A stretch of DNA of 44,012 nucleotides from an uncultured Roseicyclus sp. (GTDB lineage: Bacteria; Pseudomonadota; Alphaproteobacteria; Rhodobacterales; Rhodobacteraceae). Shown piece after piece: positions 1 through 8,493 of the stretch. A program made the position numbers and the translations under genes. The DNA is taken from contig CAKZPN010000005.1 in NCBI GenBank assembly GCA_937139335.1, positions 1-44,012 on the forward strand, read 5' to 3'. Every line of letters begins with the position of its first letter. Position 1 is the stretch's first letter. Below the pieces are notes generated by a model. It did no database searches. It was not told where the DNA came from and was given only the letters and a program-made list of their open reading frames with translations.

Positions 1-2
1 CC

Positions 3-812
3 GAGGCGCAGGCGGCCTTCGGCGACAATGCCCTGTTCATCGAGCGCTACATCGAGACTGCGCGCCATGTCGAGGTGCAGGTTCTGGCCGACGGCCAGGG
101 GACGGTGCTGCACCTTGGCGCGCGGGACTGTTCGCTGCAACGGCGCTATCAGAAGATGGTCGAGGAAGCCCCGGATTTCGGCCTGCCGCAAGCCGTTCGC
201 AAAGGGTTGCACGAGGCATCCGTAACCTTGGCGGCCCGCATCGGCTATCGCAGCGCCGGCACCGTCGAATTCATCGTGGATGTCGATCGCGGGGCGTTCT
301 TCTTTCTGGAAATGAACACCCGTGTGCAGGTCGAACATCCGGTGACAGAGATGATCACCGGCATCGACATCGTGGCCACGCAACTGCGCGTCGCGGGGGG
401 CGAGGCGCTGAACCTGTCGCAGTCCGACATCGTCTTTCGCGGTCACGCCATCGAATGCCGGATCAATGCCGAAGCGCCCTTGCGGAACTTTGCCCCGACA
501 CCGGGACGGATCGCCCGCTGGACCATGCCAGGGGGGCCCGGCGTGCGCATCGACACCCATGTCGAGGCTGGCTGGATGGTCTCGCCCTGGTATGATTCCA
601 TGCTGGCCAAGCTGATTGTCCATGCCCCCGACCGGGCACAAGCCGTCGCACGCATGGCCGCCGCCCTTGGCGAGATACGGGTCGAGGGCGTGGAAACGAC
701 TGTCCCCTTCCTGCGCACGGTCTTTGCCGACCAGGACTACCGTGACGGACGGATCAACACACGTTGGCTGGAAGCGACGGCAGAACGTTTCGTCGCGTCG
801 AAGGCATCATGA
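3..812 (+). CDS. Biotin carboxylase subunit, C-terminal part (5' end outside window)
   Basis: This is the C-terminal ~269 residues of a biotin carboxylase, the ATP-grasp enzyme that carboxylates biotin on a carrier protein with ATP and bicarbonate. The frame is open from the first bases, so the start lies upstream. Family motifs are clear: a DCSLQRRYQK stretch (usually RDCSLQRRHQK), the catalytic/metal segment FFLEMNTRVQVEHPVTE, and the C-terminal ECRINAE. It stops 19 bases before the next gene, a carboxyltransferase-like protein, so the pair probably forms part of a multi-subunit biotin-dependent carboxylase rather than housekeeping acetyl-CoA carboxylase. No carrier-protein domain is attached in the visible part. 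The substrate cannot be told from sequence. It belongs to block A, which joins the rest of the window at an abnormal junction. Confidence 0.9.
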   Translation, partial: EAQAAFGDNALFIERYIETARHVEVQVLADGQGTVLHLGARDCSLQRRYQKMVEEAPDFGLPQAVRKGLHEASVTLAARIGYRSAGTVEFIVDVDRGAFFFLEMNTRVQVEHPVTEMITGIDIVATQLRVAGGEALNLSQSDIVFRGHAIECRINAEAPLRNFAPTPGRIARWTMPGGPGVRIDTHVEAGWMVSPWYDSMLAKLIVHAPDRAQAVARMAAALGEIRVEGVETTVPFLRTVFADQDYRDGRINTRWLEATAERFVASKAS

Positions 813-831
813 AAATGGGAGGGACAACGGC

Positions 832-1938
832 ATGAGCGGCATCAGGATCATCGACACCACGGTCCGCGACGGGCAGCAGAGCCTCTGGGCGCTGAACATG
901 CGCACCGGCGTCATGCTGACCGCGCTGGAGCGCCTCGATCAGGCGGGATACGAGGCGATGGAGTTCTTCGTCCCCGCAGCGCAGATCAAGAAGTGCCTGC
1001 GCGATCTGAACGAGGACGCCTTCCAATGGCTGCGCCTCGGCGTGAAACGGGCGACGCGCACCCAACTTCGCCTGCATGGCGGCTATCGCACCGGCATCGG
1101 CAAGGTACCCGAAGCCATCGGCAAGCTCCTGGTCCAGAAGGTGATCGATTGCGGCATAACCCATGCCCGCATCTCGGATCCGTGGAACGATTTCGACACG
1201 CTGCGCGAAGAGCATGACACCATGCGCGCGATGGGCATGGAAGCGGTCATCAACCTGATCTATTCCATCTCGCCGCGCCATACCGACGAATATTTCATCG
1301 AGCGGGTGCGCAAGGCCGCGGCGATGAAGCCCTACCGGCTGTGCTTCAAGGACGTGGGCGGGCTGCTCACCCCTGACCGGCTTGCGGCACTGCTTCCGCT
1401 TGTGCAGGAGGCGGCGGGTGAAATTCCCATCGAGTTCCACAACCCCTGCAACAACGGCATGCGCCCCTACAACGCGGTCGAGGCTGCCAGACTGGGCATC
1501 CGCCACATCCACACCGCGGTGCCGCCGCTGGCGAACGGGTCTTCCCAGCCCTCGGTCTTCGGCGTGGTGCGCAACCTGCGCGCACTGGGCCATGACGTGC
1601 CGCTGGATTTCGCGCCGCTGGAGGAAGCATCCGAATTCCTGACCCGCATCGCCCGGCGCGACGGTCGAATAGGTGCCGTCGGCGGTGGTGAACTGGACGT
1701 TCTCGCCATCGAGCGTGGCCGACAGGACCTGCCGGTTCTCCACCTGACTGATGAATTCCGAATAGGCCACACCGCGCTGCGACACCTGATTCTGGCCGCC
1801 CGAGAACAGGTTGAACAGGGCCAGGATGAGCAGGAACAGGATGACCCAGAATGCGATGTTTCTCGCGTTGCCCAAGGCAGTCTCCTTCAGGAAGCGTGCA
1901 GGCGGCGCAAATCGGCTCGCCGTTGGTCTCTAAGATAA
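832..1938 (+). CDS. Carboxyltransferase-like (pyruvate carboxylase CT / HMGL-like) protein with its 3' end replaced at a junction
   Basis: The start ATG at 832 has a good GGAGG about 9 bases upstream. The first ~275 residues form a DRE-TIM barrel of the HMGL-like/pyruvate carboxylase carboxyltransferase type: DTTVRDGQQSLWALNMRT near the N-terminus and FKDVGGLLTPDR in the middle. The metal-site HxH of classical pyruvate carboxylase is not conserved; the aligned segment reads EFHNPCNNG, so the second His appears to be Pro. It is presumably the partner of the upstream biotin carboxylase. From about 1640-1670 onward the frame is only the antisense of the first part of ftsH, so the last ~90 codons of this ORF are not genuine protein sequence. 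The real gene is truncated after a segment ending near LTRIARRDG. Its natural C-terminus is missing. Confidence 0.75.
   Translation: MSGIRIIDTTVRDGQQSLWALNMRTGVMLTALERLDQAGYEAMEFFVPAAQIKKCLRDLNEDAFQWLRLGVKRATRTQLRLHGGYRTGIGKVPEAIGKLLVQKVIDCGITHARISDPWNDFDTLREEHDTMRAMGMEAVINLIYSISPRHTDEYFIERVRKAAAMKPYRLCFKDVGGLLTPDRLAALLPLVQEAAGEIPIEFHNPCNNGMRPYNAVEAARLGIRHIHTAVPPLANGSSQPSVFGVVRNLRALGHDVPLDFAPLEEASEFLTRIARRDGRIGAVGGGELDVLAIERGRQDLPVLHLTDEFRIGHTALRHLILAAREQVEQGQDEQEQDDPECDVSRVAQGSLLQEACRRRKSARRWSLR
1640..1670. other. Gene-splitting junction between block A and block B
   Basis: Upstream of this interval the plus strand encodes a carboxyltransferase; downstream the minus strand encodes the N-terminus of FtsH. 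Neither protein continues across. The FtsH reading (DGTYSTVAPGDA) turns into nonsense that is the antisense of the carboxyltransferase gene, and the reverse holds on the other strand. No target-site duplication, insertion sequence or att-like repeat is visible. The exact crossover cannot be fixed by eye because both readings are plausible for some 20-30 bases. A chimeric assembly or clone is most likely; a recombination breakpoint is the alternative. Confidence 0.8.
1660..1875 (-). pseudogene. ftsH: FtsH N-terminal fragment (ATP-dependent zinc metalloprotease, truncated)
   Basis: Reading from the ATG at 1875, about 70 residues match the N-terminus of FtsH: MGNARNIAFWV, then a hydrophobic transmembrane stretch, then the start of the periplasmic domain (YSEFISQVENRQVLSATLDG). 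FtsH is a membrane-anchored AAA+ protease of more than 600 residues; the AAA domain and the HEXXH zinc protease domain are absent here because the sequence changes at the junction near 1660. Its position directly after tilS is the usual one in Rhodobacterales. FtsH is generally important for growth, so a 70-residue stub is hard to accept as the state of a living cell unless another copy exists. Antisense of this fragment supplies the false C-terminus of the preceding plus-strand ORF. Confidence 0.85.
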
Positions 1939-1955
1939 GGTCTTGGGCAGGGAGT

Positions 1956-3233
1956 TCAACGCAATTGCAGGAATGCGACAAATGACGCCGACGGGCGATG
2001 CAATGTCACATCGTGTGACAAACCGTGGAACAGGGCTGCGCAGGCGACCAGCAGGTCGCCGTCGAAAACCGCGGGCCGCGATTGTGCGGCGTCGAAGGGG
2101 ATGGGTCTTGCCGGCTTGTCCGGGATCTGCGCCCATCCGTCGGGGCCGAGAGCGCGGACGGTCAGGCCGTCGACGGCCTCGCCGCTGACCCGCCACATTC
2201 CGTCCCAGAGCACGTCCTGCCCGGCGACGGTCCGGGCGTCCCGCACCGCCTGGTACTCGCGGAAGATGCGGAGCGTGTCGGTGCCTACAGACAGTTGCGC
2301 GCCGTGGAGCGTGCCGCCAGCGCCCGCAAGCGCGCGGTCAAGCACCGCCTCCAGTGCCGCGGCGCGGGGGCGGTAGACGGCGCCGCTGACCCATTGCAGC
2401 GCTGCGGCCAGCAGGCGCAATTGGGTATCGCGCTCGACACCGGCAAATGCGTCGCGGTCGAAGGCAAGGTCGCCCATAGGCGCATCGCGCAATACGTCCT
2501 GCGCGACTGTGACAGCCCGCGCGACCAGCGCCTCCCGCGCGCGGTCCATGCGCTGCGCCGTCGCGGCGAGGGTTTCCGCGTCGACGCCGAGGTCACCCAG
2601 CACCGCCAGTGCCCGCCGTGCCCGCACCCGGTCGAAGCGCGGGTCGTCGTTCGACGGGTCATCCACGTAAGGCAGGCGCAGCGTGTCGGTATAGTGGCGC
2701 AGGTCCGCGCGGGCCTCGGCCAGCAAGGGGCGGATCTGCCAGAACCCGTCTGAGGTCGTGGGCCTCACGTGCCGCCGCTCGGACATCGCCGACAGCCCCT
2801 CGACGCCGGAGCCACGGGCGAGCCGCATCAGCACCGTTTCGGCCTGGTCGTCGCGGGTATGGGCGAAGAGCACGTGGGAGATACGCCCCCGCCAGCCGTC
2901 GATCAGCGACAGCCGCGCGCTGCGGGCGGCGTCCTGCAGATTGCCGCTGCCGTCCCAGTGCCAGCGCAGCGTCGCGTGGGGGTGACCGAGCGCCGCGCAT
3001 TCGGCGGCCACCATCGCGGCCTCGGCGGCGCTGTCCGCACGCAGTCCGTGGTCGACGGTGACGACCGACAGCCCCACCCCCATGACCCGCGCCCAGCCAT
3101 GGGCCAGCGCCAGCATCGCCATGCTGTCGCCGCCGCCGGAAACGGCCAGCGCGATGTCGGAGGGAAACTCGGGGCCCAGTAGCGCGCCCATGCGGGCGGC
3201 GAACCGGGCCTCGAGACTGTCTGCTGGCGTCAC
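1956..3233 (-). CDS. tilS: tRNA(Ile)-lysidine synthetase
   Basis: TilS ligates lysine to C34 of tRNA-Ile(CAU), changing its codon specificity from AUG to AUA. The PP-loop ATP-pyrophosphatase motif SGGGDS lies about 30 residues from the start, followed by VTVDHGLR and the HTRDDQAET segment typical of the family. The length of 425 residues is normal. I chose the GTG at 3233 because it overlaps the cpoB stop codon as GTGA, giving translational coupling; the reading frame is open further upstream but only as a shadow of cpoB. The gene lies between cpoB and ftsH, as is common in alphaproteobacteria. Confidence 0.93.
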   Translation of the reverse strand: MTPADSLEARFAARMGALLGPEFPSDIALAVSGGGDSMAMLALAHGWARVMGVGLSVVTVDHGLRADSAAEAAMVAAECAALGHPHATLRWHWDGSGNLQDAARSARLSLIDGWRGRISHVLFAHTRDDQAETVLMRLARGSGVEGLSAMSERRHVRPTTSDGFWQIRPLLAEARADLRHYTDTLRLPYVDDPSNDDPRFDRVRARRALAVLGDLGVDAETLAATAQRMDRAREALVARAVTVAQDVLRDAPMGDLAFDRDAFAGVERDTQLRLLAAALQWVSGAVYRPRAAALEAVLDRALAGAGGTLHGAQLSVGTDTLRIFREYQAVRDARTVAGQDVLWDGMWRVSGEAVDGLTVRALGPDGWAQIPDKPARPIPFDAAQSRPAVFDGDLLVACAALFHGLSHDVTLHRPSASFVAFLQLR

Positions 3234-4084
3234 GAACAGCCGAGACGGGCGCGCGCGGCCGAAGCTTCGACCGACGCCGGGTCCGAGGGGTAGCGCACGC
3301 CGACCTCGCCCAAGGTCATGCAGGCCTCGTCGGTCTGGCCCAGCTGCGCCAGCGCGCTGCCAAGCTGGAACAACGCCGCCGGGCCGCGCGGACCTTCGGG
3401 GTTGGCGGTGAAGGCGTCGAGATAGGCCCGCGCCGCCCGGCTCCAGGCGCCTTGCTGCGCCTCGGCCTGGCCCCGCAGGAAATGCGCCTCGGCCGACATC
3501 GGGCCGCCCGGATAGGTCTGGGTGAAGGTCTCGAACAGTTGCGCCGCGTTGGCAAAGTCGCCGCTGTCGAAGGCGGCGCGGGCGCGGTCGAAATCGCCCT
3601 GTTCGGCCACCGCCATGTTGGCGCCGCCCGGCTGCGACGGGGCGACGGGCGCGATGGCGCCGGCACCCTGCTGCACCTGGACGCCGCCGAGGCTGGGGGT
3701 TTCGCCCAGAGAGCCGACGCTGCAATCTGCCTCAAGCTCGCAGAGGCGGAATTCCAGATCGCCGATCCGGTTGGTGCCGTCGGTGACGACCCGGTCGACG
3801 CGGATCTGAAGCTCTTCCGTCAGACCGGTCAGGCGCCGCAACTCGGCCTCGATCGCGTCGACGCGACCCAGCACCGTTCCGCCGCCGCCCGAACCCTGGA
3901 CGCCGCCGGTGGTGTTCAACTCGCCCCGCAGGCGCTGGATCTCGACATAGAGCACCGACAATTCCTGGCGGATGTCGGCGAGCGTCTGTGCCCTGTCCTG
4001 CGCCGACGCCATCGGCGCGGTCAGGGCGAGGCACAGGGCCAGACACGGGGCCAGGATGGGTCCGAGAACCAGCGCGCGCATCAT
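3230..4084 (-). CDS. cpoB: Tol-Pal system periplasmic coordinator CpoB (YbgF)
   Basis: This is a 284-residue periplasmic protein with an N-terminal signal peptide ending near MASAQ. A predicted coiled coil follows (residues ~35-105, with LSVLYVEIQRLRGEL and the heptad-like segment after it), then a Gly/Pro-rich linker, then TPR repeats in the C-terminal half (FDRARAAFDSGDFANAAQLF and two further units). In E. coli CpoB links the Tol machine to peptidoglycan synthesis at the division site. It sits 4 bases after pal and overlaps tilS by four bases (GTGA). A second Met directly follows the first and either could be the start. Confidence 0.92.
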   Translation of the reverse strand: MMRALVLGPILAPCLALCLALTAPMASAQDRAQTLADIRQELSVLYVEIQRLRGELNTTGGVQGSGGGGTVLGRVDAIEAELRRLTGLTEELQIRVDRVVTDGTNRIGDLEFRLCELEADCSVGSLGETPSLGGVQVQQGAGAIAPVAPSQPGGANMAVAEQGDFDRARAAFDSGDFANAAQLFETFTQTYPGGPMSAEAHFLRGQAEAQQGAWSRAARAYLDAFTANPEGPRGPAALFQLGSALAQLGQTDEACMTLGEVGVRYPSDPASVEASAARARLGCS

Positions 4085-4088
4085 GCGA

Positions 4089-4595
4089 TCAGACCCCTGC
4101 CCCGGCCGAGACCACGGTCACGGCGCGGCGGTTCTGGCTGTAGCACGCCTCGTTCGAGCAGATCTCGAGCGGGCGCTCCTTGCCGTAGCTGACGGTCGAC
4201 AGGCGGCTCGCCGGCACGCCCTGCGACACGAGGTAGTCGCGCACGGCCGAGGCGCGGCGGGCGCCGAGCGCGAGGTTGTATTCGCGGGTGCCCTGTTCGT
4301 CGGCATGTCCTTCGACCAGCGCGAGATATTCGCCGTTCGACAGCAGCCACTGCGCCTGCGCGGCCAGGATCGACTGCGCCTCGGAGCTGAGGGTGGACTG
4401 GTCCACCGCGAAAAGCACGCGGTCGCCGATCGACTGGTTGAAGAAGGCGATGCTGGTCGGGTCGGAGGCAGAGCCGATGCCGCCGGGCCCGCCGATGCCG
4501 CCGGCACCGTCGTTGGACAGGTTGCCCTGGGCACAGGCCGACAGCGCGAGGGCTGCGGACAGAAGAAGCGCGGAGGCGCGGAAACGAAGGGTCAT
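4089..4595 (-). CDS. pal: Peptidoglycan-associated lipoprotein Pal
   Basis: The 168-residue protein starts with a lipoprotein signal peptide with lipobox LSAC, making Cys21 the probable lipidated residue. The C-terminal ~110 residues are an OmpA-like peptidoglycan-binding domain, recognisable by LVEGHADEQGTREYNLALG. A Gly-rich linker lies between. Pal anchors the outer membrane to peptidoglycan and binds TolB. The gene follows tolB in the same minus-strand operon and precedes cpoB by 4 bases. Confidence 0.96.
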   Translation of the reverse strand: MTLRFRASALLLSAALALSACAQGNLSNDGAGGIGGPGGIGSASDPTSIAFFNQSIGDRVLFAVDQSTLSSEAQSILAAQAQWLLSNGEYLALVEGHADEQGTREYNLALGARRASAVRDYLVSQGVPASRLSTVSYGKERPLEICSNEACYSQNRRAVTVVSAGAGV

Positions 4596-4673
4596 GATGC
4601 TCGGGTCCTTGTTCTTTTGATCAACATAGCATGGGCGCCCGCAGGACGTCCATGCGGGGAAGGGTCTGGCAGG

Positions 4674-6011
4674 TCACGAAAGTCGCGGCGACCACGACGG
4701 GTCCGAGGCCATGCCGGGGGTCGCCACCCGCTGCAGGTTGCGCCCCGAGATGTCGACGGAATAGACCGCCGGCGCGCCGTCTGCCCCCGCGGTTTCGCGG
4801 GTGAACATCAGCACGCGGCCGTTCGGTGCCCAGGTCGGGCCCTCGTCGAGGAAGGAGGCCGTGAGCAGGCGTTCCTCGCTGCCGTTGGTGCGCATGACGC
4901 CGATGTGGAAGCGGCCCGCCTCCTGCTTGGTGAAGGCGATGTAGTCGCCGCGCGGCGACCAGACCGGGGTGCCGTAGCGCCCGGTGCCCTGGCTGATCCG
5001 GCGCGGCTCGCCGCCGCCCGCGGGCATGACGTAGATCTGCTGACCGCCGCTGCGGTCGCTCTCGAACACCATCTGGCTGCCGTCGGGCGAGAACGACGGC
5101 GCGGTCTCGATCGAGGGCGCGTTGGTCAGTTGCACGCGCGATCCGCCGCTGACGCTGACGCGGTAGATGTCGGAGTTGCCGCCCTGCTCCATCGAGAAGA
5201 CGACGCTGCCGCCATCGGGCGTGAAGCGCGGCGAAAAGGTCATGTTGCCGGAGGAAATCGCCTCCAGCGGGCGCGGGGTCAGGTTGGCGACATCCATCAT
5301 GTAGACGCGCGGCTGGCCCGATTCGTAGCTGGTGTAGATGATCCGGTCGCCGGTCGGGCTGAAGCGCGGCGCCAGCACGAGGTTGCGGCTGTCGGTCAGG
5401 AACTGCACGTTAGCGCCGTCGTAATCCATCAGCGCGATGCGCTTCAGACGAGCGTTCTTGGGCCCTTCCTCGTGGATGAACACGACGCGGGTGTCGAAAT
5501 AGCCGCCCTCGCCGGTGATCCGCTCGTAGACCTGATCGGCGACATTGTGGGCCATGCGGCGCCAGCCTTCGCGGGCGCCGACGAACTGGAGCCCCTCGCC
5601 CAGCGGCTGCCCGGAGAACACGTCGAACAGGCGGAAGCGCACGGTCAGGCGGCCGCCGCTTTCCTCGACCTCGCCGATGATCAGCGCCTGCGCGTTGATC
5701 GCCCGCCAGTCGTTGTACTGGATCGGCGCGTCGAAGCTGGTGACGGTGGAGATATGCGAGCTTTCCGGGATCTGGCGGAAGAGGCCAGTGCCCCGCAGGT
5801 CGGCGGCGACCACGCGGGTGATGTCGGCGGCGGCATCGGCCGCTCCGCCGTTGCGGGCGATGAAACTGGGAATCGCGAAGGGCAAGGGCTCGATCACGCC
5901 CTCGGTGATTTCCAGGCGGAGCGGGCCGGTCTGCGCGAAGGCCAGCCCCGGCAGCGCGCTGCCCGCGGCCAGCGCGGACGCGGTGCGAAGTAGGGAACGA
6001 CGGGTCAGCAT
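4674..6011 (-). CDS. tolB: Tol-Pal system beta-propeller protein TolB
   Basis: TolB is a periplasmic protein that binds Pal and TolA. The N-terminal half (to about residue 170) is the TolB_N domain; the C-terminal half holds WD40-like propeller blades with repeated [35 protein letters not shown] and [11 protein letters not shown] motifs. The 445-residue length is normal. The signal peptide reads [20 protein letters not shown] and ends near LAFAQ; the consecutive arginines followed by SLLR resemble a twin-arginine signal, whereas TolB in E. coli is Sec-exported. The gap to pal is 78 bases and to tolA 64 bases. Confidence 0.96.
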   Translation of the reverse strand: MLTRRSLLRTASALAAGSALPGLAFAQTGPLRLEITEGVIEPLPFAIPSFIARNGGAADAAADITRVVAADLRGTGLFRQIPESSHISTVTSFDAPIQYNDWRAINAQALIIGEVEESGGRLTVRFRLFDVFSGQPLGEGLQFVGAREGWRRMAHNVADQVYERITGEGGYFDTRVVFIHEEGPKNARLKRIALMDYDGANVQFLTDSRNLVLAPRFSPTGDRIIYTSYESGQPRVYMMDVANLTPRPLEAISSGNMTFSPRFTPDGGSVVFSMEQGGNSDIYRVSVSGGSRVQLTNAPSIETAPSFSPDGSQMVFESDRSGGQQIYVMPAGGGEPRRISQGTGRYGTPVWSPRGDYIAFTKQEAGRFHIGVMRTNGSEERLLTASFLDEGPTWAPNGRVLMFTRETAGADGAPAVYSVDISGRNLQRVATPGMASDPSWSPRLS

Positions 6012-6075
6012 GAAAGTACCTCCTGCCGCGTGGCGCGGCCTTCGGTTGACGAGGGAAAGGGGACAGGTGAGCCGG

Positions 6076-7206
6076 TCATCTCAGCCGCATCCCCTCGGGA
6101 TTGAAGATCAGTTCGACCTGCCGCCAGTGGTCGTAGCTTTCGGCGGGCAGGCCGTATCCGTTTGCACCGCAGCGCAGGATCGCGCGGCGGGCGGCCTCGT
6201 AGGCCTGTTGCGCGGCGGACTGGCTGCCGCCGTCGTAGGACACGAGGTTCAGCGAGCCTTCGACGGGTCGGCCGCCGCGGTCCATGTCGAAGCCGACCAC
6301 GACCGTGGTGCCCTGCGCCTCGGTGCTGAGCGAGCCGACGTTCCAGCACGACGAGACCGCGACGCGGAAGCCGTCGCGCGCCGCATTGCTCAGCGGCGGG
6401 CCGGAGGGCTGCGCGGGCGGGGCGGGTTCACTGACGGCTTCGGCCACGGCGGAGGCGATGGCATCGGCCAGCGGGTCGGCGGCGGGCTCGGGCGTCGGGT
6501 CGGGTGTCGCGGCGGGCGCCGGGTCCGGCGTGGGCGTGGGCGTGGGTGCCTCCGCCGCGGTCTCGACCGGGTCGGGACGGTTCGGTCGCGCGGTCGGTCG
6601 TACCGAGGCGGCGGGGCCGAGCGGACCGCCCGAGGGCGTTTCGGCCTCGGTCACGATCTCGGTCGTGGCCTCCTCGGGCGCGGTTTCGGGTTCCGCTTCG
6701 GTCACGGTTTCGGCGGGGGCCGGTTCCGTCAGGTCCTGCACTACCTCGGGGGCGATCTCGACGTCTTCCTCGGGCGCGGGTGCGGGCAAGGGCGCGACCC
6801 GGTCGGCCGGTCGGGCGGTGGGGCGATCATCCGGCGGCAGGTCCGGCGCGCCCGAGGGCGGCGCGGGCGGCGCGATGGTGTCTGTCACCTCGGCGGGGGG
6901 CGTCGGCGGTTCCGGCTCGGGTTGGGGCTGGGGCGGCTCGGGTTCGGGTTCCGGCTCAGGCTCAGGTGCGGGTTCCGGCTCCGGCTCCGGCGCAGGCTGG
7001 GGCCGCGGCGCGGGCGCCGTCTCGATCGCGACGGGGGTCGGCTCCACGCCGGCCGTCATCGCCTCGAACTCGGCGGTCGACATGATCGTCACGCCGGTGA
7101 CCTGGAACTCCGGCGTCACCGTATCGCGCGAGAACGCGTCGCCGATCGCGACCCAGAGCAGGAGCGCGGCGTGGATTGCCGTCGAGGCGTACAGGGACCG
7201 GCGCAT
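6076..7206 (-). CDS. tolA: Cell envelope integrity protein TolA
   Basis: This 376-residue protein has the TolA plan: one N-terminal membrane segment (residues ~5-22), a long Pro/Glu/Ala-rich periplasmic stalk, and a C-terminal globular domain of about 100 residues. The stalk is built from EP and PEPE repeats rather than the Ala-Lys helical repeats of E. coli TolA, as is common in alphaproteobacteria. The C-terminal segment ending [13 protein letters not shown] resembles the TolA/TonB energy-transducing domain. It transmits force from the TolQ-TolR motor to TolB and Pal, and lies between tolR and tolB. Confidence 0.92.
   Translation of the reverse strand: MRRSLYASTAIHAALLLWVAIGDAFSRDTVTPEFQVTGVTIMSTAEFEAMTAGVEPTPVAIETAPAPRPQPAPEPEPEPAPEPEPEPEPEPPQPQPEPEPPTPPAEVTDTIAPPAPPSGAPDLPPDDRPTARPADRVAPLPAPAPEEDVEIAPEVVQDLTEPAPAETVTEAEPETAPEEATTEIVTEAETPSGGPLGPAASVRPTARPNRPDPVETAAEAPTPTPTPDPAPAATPDPTPEPAADPLADAIASAVAEAVSEPAPPAQPSGPPLSNAARDGFRVAVSSCWNVGSLSTEAQGTTVVVGFDMDRGGRPVEGSLNLVSYDGGSQSAAQQAYEAARRAILRCGANGYGLPAESYDHWRQVELIFNPEGMRLR
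6895..7015 (-). repeat. Low-complexity EP-repeat region in the TolA stalk
   Basis: A run of hexamer-like units related to ggctcgggttcc on the plus strand encodes alternating Pro-Glu and Pro-Ala dipeptides in TolA. Such stretches are prone to slippage, so the number of units may differ between isolates or be mis-assembled. Confidence 0.75.
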
Positions 7207-7221
7207 TGCGTTCGCCCTTCC

Positions 7222-7692
7222 TCACTCTCCGCCGTCGAGCCGCGGGCCACCGGCGTCCGTCACCAGCCCGATCTCGCGGAACCCGCCCGCATTCAGCGCG
7301 CCCATGACGCGCATCACGTCTTCGTAGGGGATCGCGCCGTCGGCCCGCAGGAAGATGCGCGTCGAATCGCGTTCGGCCGCGACGGCCTGCAACCGGTTCA
7401 CCAACTCGCCCATCGGCACCGCGGTGCTCTGGATCATTACCTCGCCCTCGGGCGTGAGCGTGACGGTCAGCGGCTCCTCCGCCTCCGACGGCAGCGCCTC
7501 GGCCGAGGTGTCGGGCAGGTCGATGGGGACGCCCACGGTCATCAGCGGGGCCGAGACCATGAACACGATCAGCAGCACCAACATCACGTCGACGAAGGGG
7601 GTCACGTTGATCTCGGACATCGGGCGCAGGTTGTCGCGCCTGCCCCGGCCCCTGCGGCGTGTGCCGCTGCCCTTGGAGACGGAAACACCCAT
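7222..7692 (-). CDS. tolR: Biopolymer transporter TolR (ExbD family)
   Basis: TolR is the 156-residue proton-channel partner of TolQ. A basic N-terminus is followed by INVTPFVDVMLVLLIVFMV, a single membrane helix with the conserved proton-carrying Asp (Asp35 with this start). The periplasmic domain ends with MGALNAGGFREIGLVTD. The start at 7692 overlaps the last base of tolQ, consistent with coupled translation of the motor subunits. Confidence 0.94.
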   Translation of the reverse strand: MGVSVSKGSGTRRRGRGRRDNLRPMSEINVTPFVDVMLVLLIVFMVSAPLMTVGVPIDLPDTSAEALPSEAEEPLTVTLTPEGEVMIQSTAVPMGELVNRLQAVAAERDSTRIFLRADGAIPYEDVMRVMGALNAGGFREIGLVTDAGGPRLDGGE

Positions 7693-8384
7693 CAGTCAAG
7701 CTGCCGCGACAGGAGCGTGGAAAATTCGTCCGCGAAGCCTTCGAGGCCCGTCACCAGACTGTCGGCATCGGCGCTGAGCTTGTTGTAGAGGATCACGGCC
7801 GGGATGGCGGCGAGAAGGCCCAAGCCCGTGGCCAGCAGCGCCTCGGCGATACCGGGGGCCACGACGGCGAGCGAGGTGTTGCCCGAGGCCGCGATTTCCT
7901 GGAACGATCGCATGATCCCCCAGACCGTGCCGAAGAGACCCACGAAGGGCGCGGCCGAGCCGGTGGTGGCCAAGAAATTCAATCCATTGGTCCAGCGTTC
8001 GCTCTCGCGCGCGATGGCGACATCCATCGAGCGGTCGACGCGCTGCTGGACGCCGGGGATCAGCCCGCCGTCATCGCGCAGGCTGCGGCGCCATTCCGTC
8101 ATGCCGGCGACGAAGACACGCTCGTAGGCGCTGCCGGGGGCGTCGGCCATCTGGTCGTAAAGCTCGTCCAGCGGTTCGCCCGACCAGAACGCGGCATCGA
8201 AGGCGGCGGCGTTGCCGCGGGCGCGGCGGAACATGGTGACCTTGGTGAAGGTCACGGCCCAGACCCAGATCGACGCCACAATCAGGCCGATCATGACGAG
8301 CTGGACGATCAGGGTTGCGCGGAAGAACAGCGCAATGACGGTATAATCCGCCTCCTGCGCCAAAGCGAGCGTTTCGGTTTCCAT
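7692..8384 (-). CDS. tolQ: Proton-channel motor protein TolQ (MotA/TolQ/ExbB family)
   Basis: This is a 230-residue inner-membrane protein with three membrane helices: one near residues 20-45, and two after the cytoplasmic loop around TGSAAPFVGLFGTVWGIM and VAPGIAEALLATGLGLLAAIPAV. These two segments are the family signature and line the proton path. TolQ with TolR powers TolA. A 109-base gap separates it from ybgC upstream, long enough for an internal promoter, though I cannot identify one with confidence. Confidence 0.95.
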   Translation of the reverse strand: METETLALAQEADYTVIALFFRATLIVQLVMIGLIVASIWVWAVTFTKVTMFRRARGNAAAFDAAFWSGEPLDELYDQMADAPGSAYERVFVAGMTEWRRSLRDDGGLIPGVQQRVDRSMDVAIARESERWTNGLNFLATTGSAAPFVGLFGTVWGIMRSFQEIAASGNTSLAVVAPGIAEALLATGLGLLAAIPAVILYNKLSADADSLVTGLEGFADEFSTLLSRQLD

Positions 8385-8493
8385 GGCGGTTTACGTGATC
8401 CTCTGCCCCAGCCTCAATACAACACGGGCCCTTTGCGCGCCTCATTACCGCCAAGTTTATCAGGTTGTCAGGCGGATTGCGAACACTTCTCCG

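Noticed and set aside
754..1640. Continuation of the FtsH frame on the minus strand
   Set aside because: After the junction it is simply the antisense of the carboxyltransferase gene, shown by loss of all FtsH similarity.
6895..7015. CRISPR-like or tandem regulatory repeat
   Set aside because: The repeat is coding low-complexity sequence of the TolA stalk, without spacers.
3972..7788. Long plus-strand frames opposite cpoB, pal, tolB, tolA and tolR
   Set aside because: All are shadows of the Tol-Pal genes; the Gly/Arg-rich repeats mirror the TolA stalk.
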